Shown one piece after another: positions 1 through 6,590 of a DNA stretch of 11,526 nucleotides. The DNA comes from Planctomycetota bacterium (GTDB taxonomy: Bacteria > Planctomycetota > UBA1135 > UBA2386), in assembly GCA_020425885.1 (NCBI GenBank), contig JAGQRA010000648.1, positions 1 to 11,526 of the forward strand. Reading direction: 5' to 3'. A program made the position numbers and the translations under genes. Each line of letters begins with the position of its first letter. Positions within the stretch are counted from its first letter, which is position 1. The notes beneath the pieces were generated by a model. The model did not search any database. It was given only the letters and a program-made list of their open reading frames with translations, and was not told where the DNA came from.

Positions 1-1521
1 CACGGCGTAGGCCAGCACATCGCGGCCGGCCTGGACCTGGGCGCTGCCCTTCGGATCGCCATCGTGATAGACCTTCGTCACCGCGGCCCGTTCGGCCTCC
101 GGCAGCGCGGCGACGTAGGTCGCGGCCAGCTTCGGATCGATCTTGTCGTGCTTCATCCACATGAAGCCGCCCTTGCCGAGCGCCGCGCTCTCGAGTGCCG
201 GCACCTCGACCTTGACCTGATCGTGGATCGAGCGGTCGAAGGCGACGCCGAGGATCGGACCGCCGATCACGCCGGCCGACAACAGGCCGATGGCCGAGAC
301 GGTGTTGAGCGTCAGCGCGCCGCCCTGCGGATAGCGCTCGGAGGTGAAGCCGAGCACGCACGGCCAGTAGTAGGTCTGGCCCATGGCGTAGAGCACGAAG
401 GCGACGAAGATGGCGATGCCGGCCGCGGTCGACAGCCAATAGAGCCCCGCCGCCGACGCCAGACCGCTGACGCAGAGCAGGGCCGGCGGACTGAAGTAGC
501 GCAGGATGCCGCCGGCGAACACCCGCAGCACGAGCATGATGCCGGCCGAGAACACCAGGGCGAGCGCCGGGTTGACGGCGTAGCCCTTCAACACCGGCGT
601 CATCAGGCCGTTGATCCAGCCGTCGGTGCCGAGCTCGGCGGTGGCGACCGGGATCATCAAGAGGCACATCAGGAAGAACAGCGGTCGGCCGAGGCTCCGC
701 ACGGCTAGGCCGAAGATCACGCCGATGCCGACGCCGATGCCGAGGCTGATCTCGAACCAGCTCGCCGGCGCCGCGATGTCGCAGAGCTGGAAGAACTGGT
801 TGCCGATCTCGTAGGTCATCAGGCCGCCGGCCAGGAACGCGGTCAGGAAGCCGACCTGGCGCAGCATCTCGCGGAACGGCACCCCGGCCTGCACGCGTTC
901 GTCGACCGGGAACCGGCACGGCAGGAACATCAGCACGTACGGCACCGCCGGGACCAGGATCCACAGCGCATGCAGGCGCCACGACAATCCCACCGGCGTG
1001 CCGTCGGCGGCGACGCCGCCGAACAACGCGTTGCTGCCGATGATGAGCAGCGTGCCGAGCACGAGCCCGGCCGGCCAGGCGGCGTGCAGGATGGTCAGCC
1101 GCTTGGTCTTCTCGCGCGGATAGACCGCGGCGCAGATCGGATTGATCACGGCCTCGACGATGCCGTGGCCGAGACCGGCGCAGAGCGCCGCCAGGTAGAG
1201 CGTCAGGTGGCCGCCGGCCAGCCACGTGGTGACCCCCGAGATCACCTGCAGCACGAAGGCGCCCACCATCGGCCACTTGTAGCCGGTGCGATCGACGACC
1301 AGGCTGAACAGGATCATCGTGATCGCGATCGGCCACAGCGCGGCGCCGAAGATCTCGCCGACCTGCTGGTTCGTCAGCTGCAGCTCGGCGCCGTACTGGC
1401 CGCCCACGGCGACGCGGAAGGCGAAGCCGGTGCCGGCCGCGGCCAGGGCGAGGAAGCTCGCCCAGAACAGGAGACGCTGCTCGTTGGCGGAGAGCGCGTG
1501 GGACGAGGTGCTATCGGACAC
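1..1521 (-). CDS. MFS transporter, C-terminus beyond the window
   Basis: This is an integral membrane permease of the major facilitator superfamily. The frame stays open from a GTG at 1521 to the window edge, giving 507 residues with no stop. Hydrophobic segments that look like membrane helices lie at about residues 17-37, 58-76, 83-103, 105-122, 142-166, 181-198, 222-240, 256-275, 279-293, 308-334, 346-364, 368-387 and 398-427. After the second helix comes DRTGYKWP (about 77-84), a variant of MFS motif A. Residues 428-507 are a long hydrophilic stretch, so the protein has an extended C-terminal loop or tail, and any last helix lies outside the window. The start is chosen because GGAG sits 8 nt upstream. 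The gene follows the branching enzyme on the same strand after 109 bp, so the two may form an operon. The family call is firm. The substrate is unknown; a sugar is only suggested by the neighbour. Confidence 0.88.
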   Translation of the reverse strand, partial: MSDSTSSHALSANEQRLLFWASFLALAAAGTGFAFRVAVGGQYGAELQLTNQQVGEIFGAALWPIAITMILFSLVVDRTGYKWPMVGAFVLQVISGVTTWLAGGHLTLYLAALCAGLGHGIVEAVINPICAAVYPREKTKRLTILHAAWPAGLVLGTLLIIGSNALFGGVAADGTPVGLSWRLHALWILVPAVPYVLMFLPCRFPVDERVQAGVPFREMLRQVGFLTAFLAGGLMTYEIGNQFFQLCDIAAPASWFEISLGIGVGIGVIFGLAVRSLGRPLFFLMCLLMIPVATAELGTDGWINGLMTPVLKGYAVNPALALVFSAGIMLVLRVFAGGILRYFSPPALLCVSGLASAAGLYWLSTAAGIAIFVAFVLYAMGQTYYWPCVLGFTSERYPQGGALTLNTVSAIGLLSAGVIGGPILGVAFDRSIHDQVKVEVPALESAALGKGGFMWMKHDKIDPKLAATYVAALPEAERAAVTKVYHDGDPKGSAQVQAGRDVLAYAV

Positions 1522-1529
1522 GTGGTTCA

Positions 1530-1533
1530 CTCC
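1530..1533 (-). promoter_or_regulatory. Shine-Dalgarno (GGAG) of the MFS gene
   Basis: On the minus strand GGAG is followed by 8 nt and then GTG at 1521. This selects that GTG over a second in-frame GTG at 1530, which overlaps the motif itself. It is one of only two convincing Shine-Dalgarno sequences in the window. Confidence 0.55.
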
Positions 1534-1552
1534 GGGTTCGGGCGTCAGGTGC

Positions 1553-1564
1553 GCAGCATGCTGC
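1553..1564. promoter_or_regulatory. 12-bp perfect palindrome in the gap upstream of the MFS gene
   Basis: GCAGCATGCTGC is a perfect palindrome 31 bp upstream of the MFS start, in the 109-bp gap after the branching enzyme. It could be an operator half-site pair or the base of a small hairpin. A few such palindromes are expected by chance in a window of this size, so the support is weak. Nothing else in the gap looks like a T-tailed terminator. Confidence 0.18.
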
Positions 1565-1630
1565 CAAAGGCGAGGCTCCGGCGCGAGACGCTTCCACCAC
1601 ATCCAGGCCCCGATCCGGCTCTGCGCGAGG

Positions 1631-3787
1631 TCAACGAACGGGCGGCGCCGGCGCGCGGTCGCCGGGCTCGACGGCGCCGGTCGCCGCCTCCGCATCATCC
1701 GGCAACGGCACGGCGCCGAGCACGAGGCCGGTCCGGGCGGGCAGGTAGAGATGCAGGAAGTGGCGGTGGATGCGATCCGTGACGGTCCGGTGCCGGACCT
1801 CGGGATCCTGACGCGAGTGGCCGCCGAACTCGACCCGGTCGGTGTCGAGCAGGACCCGATACTCGCCCGGCGCCGCCGGGATCGGGTGCGACGTCAGCGA
1901 GCGATCGGGATGGAAGTTGAACACCAGGACGAGGTCGCCCCGCAGGAACGCGAGCACCTTGCGCTCCTCGTCGACGTGCAGCAGGTACTCGTCGTCGCCA
2001 CCGGGCACGCCGTGTTCGCGGGCGAGGGCCAGCAGCGCGCGGTCGAACCCGGCGAGGTGGCGATAGCGCAGCAGCTCGTCCTCGGCGAGCGACCACTGCC
2101 GCCGCGCGTAGGCGTGCGACCAGTCGTTGCCCTCGCGCGGGAAGTCGATCCACTCGGGGTGACCGAACTCGTTGCCCATGAAGTTCAGGTAGCCATGCCC
2201 CGCCGCGGCGAGCGTGACCAGGCGGATGAGCTTGTGCAGCGCGATGCCGCGATCGACGGCGAGGTCCTCGGTCAGGATCGACATGCGGTCGTACATGCGC
2301 TTGCCGATCAATCGGAAGATCAGGGTCTGATCGCCGACCAGGGCCTGATCGTGCGACTCGGCGTAGCTGATGGTCTTCTCGTCGCGCCTTCGATTGGTCA
2401 GCTCGTACCAGAGGTAGCCGATCGACCAGTCCTCGTCTGCGACCTCCTTGACGAGCCGGATCCATTCGTCGGCCACGCCCATCGCGTAGCGGTAGTCGAA
2501 GCCGCTGCCGCCGGCGGCCGCGGGCACGGCCAGGCCCGGCATGCCCGACACGTCCTCGGCGATCGTGATCGCGGCCGGCGCCAGCTCGTGGATCAGCTCG
2601 TTGGCCAGGGTCAGGTAGGCCAGCGCGTCCTCGTTCACGGTCGCATCGAAGTACTGGCCGTAGTCGGTGAACTTGCGGCCGAGCCCGTGGTGCGAGTAGA
2701 GCATGCTCGTCACGCCATCGAAGCGGAAGCCGTCGACGTGGAACTCCTCGAGCCAGAAGCGGCAGTTCGACAGCAGGAACTCGAGCACCTCGCGCTTGCC
2801 GTAGTCGAAGCAGCGCGAGCCCCACGCCGCGTGCTCGCCGCGTTCGCCCGGCAGCACGTACTGCTCGGCGCTGCCGTCCTGGCGCGAGATGCCCTCGACG
2901 GCGTTGCGGGCGCAATGCGAGTGCACGAGGTCCATCAGCACCCGCAGGCCGAGGCCGTGGGCGGCATCGACGAGCGCCTTCAGTTCGTCGGGCGTGCCGA
3001 AGCGCGACGAGCAGGCGAAGAAGCTCGAGACCTGGTAGCCGAACGAGCCGTAGTAGGGATGCTCGGCCAACCCCATGATCTGCAGCGTGTCGTAGCCGGC
3101 GGCGACGATGCGCGGCAGCACCTCGGTGCGGAACTCGGCGAAGGTGCCGACGCGCGCGGCCTCCTGCGCCATGCCGACGTGGGTCTCGTAGATCAGCAGC
3201 GGACCGTCGACCGGACCGGGCGCGGCATGCTGCCAGCGATAGGGTTCGGGCGGCGCCCAGACCTCGGCGTCCCAGCTGCCGATCGTGGCACCCTGGACGA
3301 CGCGGCGCGACCACGCCGGCAGGCGCTCGCCCTTGCCGCCAGGCCAGCGCACCATCAGGCGGTGACGGCTGCCGTGCGCGAGCACGCCGTCGTCGAGGCG
3401 CAGCTCGAAGATGCCGTCCTCGACGCGCTGCAGCGCGAACTCGGGGCGCACCGTCCAGTCGGAGAACGGCCCCACCAACGTGATCGAATCGGCACCGGGC
3501 GCCCACTCGCGCAACACCCAGCCCCGCCGCTCGCGATGCAGGCCGAGTCGGCGATGGCCATCGGCGAACGCGGCGAGCGTCGACCCCTTGCCGATCAGGC
3601 GGCGCCGCAGGCCCTCGATCGCGACCAGCCGTCGGCGCATGATGGCCTCGTACGGCGCCAGCAACGGATCGGCGGCGAGGCGCTGTCGGATCATCCGATC
3701 CATGCGTTCTTCGGAGTCGGGCATGGTGGGCGCAGGCGTTGCGGGCATCTGAGTCGATGTCGGCGCCGAACGCAACGACGCAACCAC
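1631..3787 (-). CDS. glgB: 1,4-alpha-glucan branching enzyme, eukaryote-like GH13_8 type
   Basis: The enzyme makes alpha-1,6 branches in glycogen by cutting an alpha-1,4 chain and transferring it. In the 718-residue longest reading, an N-terminal helical segment is followed by a CBM48-like beta domain (about 65-170), the catalytic barrel (about 195-590) and a C-terminal beta domain (about 600-695). Conserved region I is DLVHSH (286-291). The expected nucleophile is Asp357 in GFRFDGV, the acid/base Glu411 in TIAEDVSG, and the third acidic residue Asp480 in AESHDQ. Stretches such as FDGVTSMLY, GYLNFMGNEFGHPEW and AESHDQALVGD match the animal, plant and fungal enzyme much better than E. coli GlgB. 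The start is uncertain. GTG at 3787 is the outermost, but ATG at 3748, 3724 or 3703 lacks less: the first 28 residues are low-complexity, no start has a good ribosome site, and the divergent gene begins only 28 bp away. The last 23 or so residues form a Pro/Ala-rich tail beyond the usual end. Confidence 0.95.
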   Translation of the reverse strand: MVASLRSAPTSTQMPATPAPTMPDSEERMDRMIRQRLAADPLLAPYEAIMRRRLVAIEGLRRRLIGKGSTLAAFADGHRRLGLHRERRGWVLREWAPGADSITLVGPFSDWTVRPEFALQRVEDGIFELRLDDGVLAHGSRHRLMVRWPGGKGERLPAWSRRVVQGATIGSWDAEVWAPPEPYRWQHAAPGPVDGPLLIYETHVGMAQEAARVGTFAEFRTEVLPRIVAAGYDTLQIMGLAEHPYYGSFGYQVSSFFACSSRFGTPDELKALVDAAHGLGLRVLMDLVHSHCARNAVEGISRQDGSAEQYVLPGERGEHAAWGSRCFDYGKREVLEFLLSNCRFWLEEFHVDGFRFDGVTSMLYSHHGLGRKFTDYGQYFDATVNEDALAYLTLANELIHELAPAAITIAEDVSGMPGLAVPAAAGGSGFDYRYAMGVADEWIRLVKEVADEDWSIGYLWYELTNRRRDEKTISYAESHDQALVGDQTLIFRLIGKRMYDRMSILTEDLAVDRGIALHKLIRLVTLAAAGHGYLNFMGNEFGHPEWIDFPREGNDWSHAYARRQWSLAEDELLRYRHLAGFDRALLALAREHGVPGGDDEYLLHVDEERKVLAFLRGDLVLVFNFHPDRSLTSHPIPAAPGEYRVLLDTDRVEFGGHSRQDPEVRHRTVTDRIHRHFLHLYLPARTGLVLGAVPLPDDAEAATGAVEPGDRAPAPPVR

Positions 3788-3802
3788 GGCGGCGGATGGC
3801 GT

Positions 3803-3806
3803 AGGA
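3803..3806 (+). promoter_or_regulatory. Shine-Dalgarno (AGGA) for a 14-codon ORF
   Basis: AGGA lies 8 nt before the ATG at 3815, a near-ideal spacing. The overlapping hexamer TAGGAT (3802-3807) could instead be read as a -10 element, which would make the message start almost at the ATG. The sequence alone does not separate these readings. Confidence 0.35.
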
Positions 3807-3814
3807 TCCGCGTC

Positions 3815-3859
3815 ATGAGCCAGAACGACCAGGACGCCGCCGTCCGCAGGCCGCGATGA
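3815..3859 (+). CDS. Possible 14-residue leader ORF coupled to the editing-domain gene
   Basis: This reads MSQNDQDAAVRRPR and then TGA. Its stop overlaps the ATG of the next gene in an ATGA arrangement (3856-3859), the classic layout for translational coupling or reinitiation. It has a better ribosome-binding site than the gene it precedes. The peptide has no run of a single amino acid that would suggest attenuation. It may be a true leader, a coupling device, or chance; no homologue is recognised. Confidence 0.35.
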   Translation: MSQNDQDAAVRRPR

Positions 3860-4287
3860 GACTGCTGTGTTTCCAGGCCAGGCGCTTCCGCTGGAAGAGC
3901 TTCAGCAAGACGCTCGACGAGGTCGGCGGCGACCGGCTGCCCGACCTCGACATCGACGACGAGATCTGCGACTGCGTCGTCGTGTTCGCGCACGCCGAGC
4001 GCGAAGACGAGCCGGCATCGGCACGGGACCGCGCGTTCCGCCACACGCTCAAGCACGTCAAGTGGCTCGCCAACAAGCGGTCCTTCCGCAACGTGGTCCT
4101 GCACTCGTTCACCCATCTCGGCGGCCACAATGCCACCCCGGAGTTCGCGCTGACGTTCCTCACCGAGCTCGCGGAGCGACTCACCGCGACCGGCTATACG
4201 GTCCGCTGCACCCCGTTCGGCTACTTCTGCGAATGGCAGCTCGATGTCCACGGCGAGAGCCTGGCCAAGGTCTACAAGCAGATCTGA
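3856..4287 (+). CDS. Free-standing threonyl-tRNA synthetase editing-domain protein (archaeal type)
   Basis: The 143-residue protein resembles, from end to end, the N-terminal editing domain of archaeal threonyl-tRNA synthetase (tRNA-Thr_ED, a D-aminoacyl-tRNA deacylase-like fold), which removes serine mischarged on tRNA-Thr. The match is seen in the opening MRLLCF strand, the strand VVVFAHAERED (41-51), VVLHSFTHL (80-88), the helix that follows, GYTVRCTPFGYF (113-124) and the end DVHGESLAKVYKQI (130-143). No synthetase catalytic or anticodon domain is attached. From memory, the archaeal domains carry a functional lysine just after the PFGY motif; here the corresponding position is Cys125. The role could therefore be trans-editing with altered chemistry or a different substrate. 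The start has only a weak AGG 5 nt upstream and overlaps the stop of a 14-codon ORF. Family assignment is good; function is inferred. Confidence 0.82.
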   Translation: MRLLCFQARRFRWKSFSKTLDEVGGDRLPDLDIDDEICDCVVVFAHAEREDEPASARDRAFRHTLKHVKWLANKRSFRNVVLHSFTHLGGHNATPEFALTFLTELAERLTATGYTVRCTPFGYFCEWQLDVHGESLAKVYKQI

Positions 4288-4304
4288 TCGTCGCCGCCGC
4301 GACC

Positions 4305-4332
4305 TTGCCGAATGCCCGGGTGGAACTACACT
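4305..4332 (+). promoter_or_regulatory. Candidate sigma70-like promoter for the beta-propeller gene
   Basis: TTGCCG (4305-4310), a 16-bp spacer and TACACT (4327-4332) each match four of six consensus bases. The predicted transcript would start near 4339, leaving a leader of about 50 nt rich in C and T with no Shine-Dalgarno. The candidate promoter of the beta-helix gene has the same geometry relative to its ATG. Confidence 0.3.
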
Positions 4333-4388
4333 TCTCCCTGCCACCCCGCCCCGAAAGGCCGCCACGGCCGCATCCGCTTCTCCATTCC

Positions 4389-6287
4389 ATGCGAATCCAC
4401 AGCTCGATCCTCGTCGTCACCGGTCTGGTCGCGACGCTCTCCGCGCAAGGCGTCAACTGCGCGCTGCTCGGCACGTTCAACAACCACGGCTCCTTCAACG
4501 ACGTCTGGGGCTACACGGCGCCCAACGGCGACGAGTACGCGCTGCTCGGCGCCCAGACCGGCACCGTCGTCGTCGACGTCACCAACCCGGCCAACCCGGT
4601 CGAGCGCGGCTGGCTGCCGTGGGGCTCGTCGATCTGGCGCGACATCCGCACCTACGGCACCTACGCCTACGTCGTGACGGAGGCGACCGCGGGCTTCCAA
4701 ATCATCGACCTCAGCAATCCCAACAGCCCGACCTCGGTCGGCATCTTCGGCACCGCCAACTCGAACAACGCGCACAACGTCTGCATCGATACCGGCACCG
4801 GCCGGCTCTACCTCGTCGGCTGCAACACCGGCACCCCGGTCTACGACCTCACCGGTAACCCCGCCAACCCGACCTTCCTCGGCTTCGCGACCGGTGCCGG
4901 CAACAGCAACTACTTCCACGACCTCTGCGTCGAGAACGGCTACGCCTACGGCTCGATGATCTACAACGGCGTGCTGCGCATCGCCAACGCCGCCGGCTCG
5001 CTGCCGTGGGGTTCGTTGAGCAACACCGGTACGCCGAACAACTTCACCCACAACGCGTGGCCGAACGCGGCCGGCACGGTCTGCGTGACCACCGACGAGG
5101 TCGGCGGCGGCGTCGTCAAGTTCTTCGACATCACCAACAAGTCGAACCCGATCGCGCGCGGCCAGTTCACGCCCAACCCGGTCTCGACCCCGCACAACGC
5201 GTTCATCGTCGGCGACAAGTGCCACGTCAGCTGGTACACCGAGGGCTACCGCTGCATCGACATCAGCGATCCCAACAACCCGGTCGAGGTCGCGTCGTAC
5301 GACACCTATCCGGGCGCATCGGGCGGCTACGGCGGCTGCTGGGGCTGCTATCCGTTCCTGCCGTCGGGCAACATCCTCGCCTCGGACCAGACCGCCGGCC
5401 TGTTCATCGTCAAGCCGACGCTGGCCGCGTTCAGCAACTACGGCCAGGGTTGCCCGGGTTCGGTCCCGGCGCCGGCGTCGTGCGCCTCGGTCAATCCGGG
5501 CGGCGGCACGCTGAGCAACAACACCAACCAGTACGAGTACACGTTCACGGTACCGAGCATCGGCAGCGCGCAGGTCACGGGCTTCGACATCTTCACCCGC
5601 AGCAACTCGGGTTCGGCCCTGACCGTGCCGGCCTACATCTACGCCCAGGCCGGCAGCGGCCCGGCGACGACGCCGCTGGCCTCGACGACGATGACGCTCG
5701 GCACGACCGCCGGCTTCTACTCGGCGAGCTTCGCCGCGCCAGTCACGGTCAACGGCACGTTCTACGTCGGCTTCAGCGGCCCGAACAACACGATCATCTG
5801 CAACCTGACCGCGGGTGCCGGCGGCAACGGCTACTACCGCACGCCGGTCACCGGGTCGTGGACCGCCTCGAGCCTGATCGCCCGTCCGTCGTACGTGATC
5901 TACTGCACCGGTGGTCCGCAGTTCGCCACGCCGGCGCTCGGCAACAACGGCCTGCCGATCGTCAACTCGTCGTACAGCGTGACGCTGTCCGATGCGGTCG
6001 CGTCCTCGGCGGCGTTCCTGCTGACCGGGTTGTCGGACACGGCCTATCAGGGCACAACGCTGCCGGCGCCGATCCCCGGCGCACCGGGCTGCAACGTCCT
6101 CGCCGCGCCGGACGCGAACCGTCTCGTGATCACGAGCGCGTCGGGCACCGCGAGCTCGTCGTTGAGCGTGCCGAACGCGGGCAGCCTCGTCGGTCTGCGG
6201 CTGTACCACCAGTGGGCCGTACTCGACGCGGTCAACCCGGTCGGCATCGTCGTCTCCGATGCCGGCGTCGGTACCGTCGATTACTGA
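4389..6287 (+). CDS. Secreted LVIVD-repeat beta-propeller protein (choice-of-anchor B type)
   Basis: The 632-residue protein opens with a signal peptide (1-19, probable cleavage after LSA and before Gln20), which fixes the start at 4389 although the frame is open far upstream. Residues 25-345 form a beta-propeller with LVIVD-type repeats: VVVDVTNPANPVERG (60-74), IIDLSNPNSPTSVG (105-118), VYDLTGNPANPTFLG (151-165), FFDITNKSNPIARG (245-258) and CIDISDPNNPVEVA (289-302). Segments such as NDVWGY, IWRDIRTYG and GCYPFLPSGNILASD are typical of the choice-of-anchor B family. After YGQGCPGS (351-358) comes a beta-rich, Ser/Thr/Gly-rich segment (about 374-505). The end (about 509-632) is homologous to the end of the beta-helix protein downstream. 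No LPXTG or PEP-CTERM anchor is present. The protein is likely exported and surface-associated; its ligand is unknown. A cUUCGg hairpin follows the stop. Confidence 0.9.
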   Translation: MRIHSSILVVTGLVATLSAQGVNCALLGTFNNHGSFNDVWGYTAPNGDEYALLGAQTGTVVVDVTNPANPVERGWLPWGSSIWRDIRTYGTYAYVVTEATAGFQIIDLSNPNSPTSVGIFGTANSNNAHNVCIDTGTGRLYLVGCNTGTPVYDLTGNPANPTFLGFATGAGNSNYFHDLCVENGYAYGSMIYNGVLRIANAAGSLPWGSLSNTGTPNNFTHNAWPNAAGTVCVTTDEVGGGVVKFFDITNKSNPIARGQFTPNPVSTPHNAFIVGDKCHVSWYTEGYRCIDISDPNNPVEVASYDTYPGASGGYGGCWGCYPFLPSGNILASDQTAGLFIVKPTLAAFSNYGQGCPGSVPAPASCASVNPGGGTLSNNTNQYEYTFTVPSIGSAQVTGFDIFTRSNSGSALTVPAYIYAQAGSGPATTPLASTTMTLGTTAGFYSASFAAPVTVNGTFYVGFSGPNNTIICNLTAGAGGNGYYRTPVTGSWTASSLIARPSYVIYCTGGPQFATPALGNNGLPIVNSSYSVTLSDAVASSAAFLLTGLSDTAYQGTTLPAPIPGAPGCNVLAAPDANRLVITSASGTASSSLSVPNAGSLVGLRLYHQWAVLDAVNPVGIVVSDAGVGTVDY

Positions 6288-6298
6288 TCGCGAAGGGA

Positions 6299-6314
6299 GG
6301 CGGCTTCGGCCGCT
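6299..6314 (+). terminator. cUUCGg-capped hairpin after the propeller gene
   Basis: GCGGC (6300-6304), TTCG (6305-6308) and GCCGC (6309-6313) form a perfect 5-bp stem with the very stable C(UUCG)G loop, extendable by one G-U pair. It lies 11 nt after the stop at 6287. No T-run follows, so it may stabilise the 3' end or act as a terminator without a T-tract. Confidence 0.45.
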
Positions 6315-6385
6315 GCGCAGGAGCTGACGCGCCGAGAGGAGCGCAGCTCAGCGGCGGGAGGCTGGGTCGAGATGGTGGCTGGTCG

Positions 6386-6400
6386 GATGGGACCCCCATC
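6386..6400. other. 6-bp inverted repeat, GATGGG/CCCATC
   Basis: GATGGG (6386-6391), a 3-nt gap and CCCATC (6395-6400) can form a tight hairpin on either strand. It is the second of three hairpins in this intergenic stretch. Its function is unknown. Confidence 0.3.
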
Positions 6401-6429
6401 TGACTTCGGTTGCCCACCGGGTCGCATCG

Positions 6430-6449
6430 CCGACTGCTCCGGCAGTCGG
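6430..6449. other. 8-bp perfect stem with TCCG loop
   Basis: CCGACTGC (6430-6437) and GCAGTCGG (6442-6449) pair perfectly around a 4-nt TCCG loop. This is the strongest stem in the stretch and lies about 60 bp upstream of the candidate promoter at 6507. It could be a terminator hairpin without a T-run, an operator, or part of a structured RNA. Confidence 0.4.
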
Positions 6450-6506
6450 GTCAGGCCGCATGCAGGTCCCGGTTTCGTCCCACCGCGACGCTTGCCCGCG
6501 GACCGG

Positions 6507-6536
6507 TTGACGTACCCTGCCCACTGCTCGTCTCAT
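6507..6536 (+). promoter_or_regulatory. Candidate sigma70-like promoter for the beta-helix gene
   Basis: TTGACG (6507-6512) matches five of six -35 bases. After an 18-bp spacer, TCTCAT (6531-6536) matches four of six -10 bases. Transcription would start near 6543, giving a C/T-rich leader of about 48 nt with no Shine-Dalgarno before the ATG at 6591. Confidence 0.33.
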
Positions 6537-6590
6537 CCACCCCGGTTCTCGCTTCCAGAAGAACCCCTGCCCCTCCGCCCCCACCTCTGC

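Larger units (their letters stand above)
6288..6590. other. Gene-free stretch with hairpins and a candidate promoter
   Basis: These 303 bp separate the two secreted-protein genes. The first part holds three compact inverted repeats, listed separately; the last 85 bp hold a candidate promoter and a C/T-rich leader. No convincing protein frame fits: the open frames crossing it are extensions or antisense of the flanking genes. A small structured RNA is possible but unsupported beyond the hairpins. Confidence 0.6.

Noticed and set aside
1286..3859. 857-codon open frame on the plus strand
   Set aside because: It runs antisense to the well-supported branching enzyme, is Arg/Val/Ala-rich without recognisable domains, and results from GC-rich codon bias. 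Only its last 14 codons are considered, as a separate mini-ORF.
3867..4388. Upstream extension of the propeller gene frame
   Set aside because: It overlaps the editing-domain gene in another frame and is Arg-rich; the signal peptide places the true start at 4389.
4566..5302. Repeated Asn-Pro-containing segments as a DNA repeat array
   Set aside because: The similarity is at protein level (LVIVD repeats) with diverged codons and is explained by the propeller fold.
4326..6209. 627-codon minus-strand frame
   Set aside because: It is antisense to the propeller protein, with Arg/Ala/Val/Asp-rich low-complexity translation.
6372..6590. Upstream extension of the beta-helix gene frame
   Set aside because: The translated stretch is Pro/Arg-rich with no homology, while a clear signal peptide begins at 6591.
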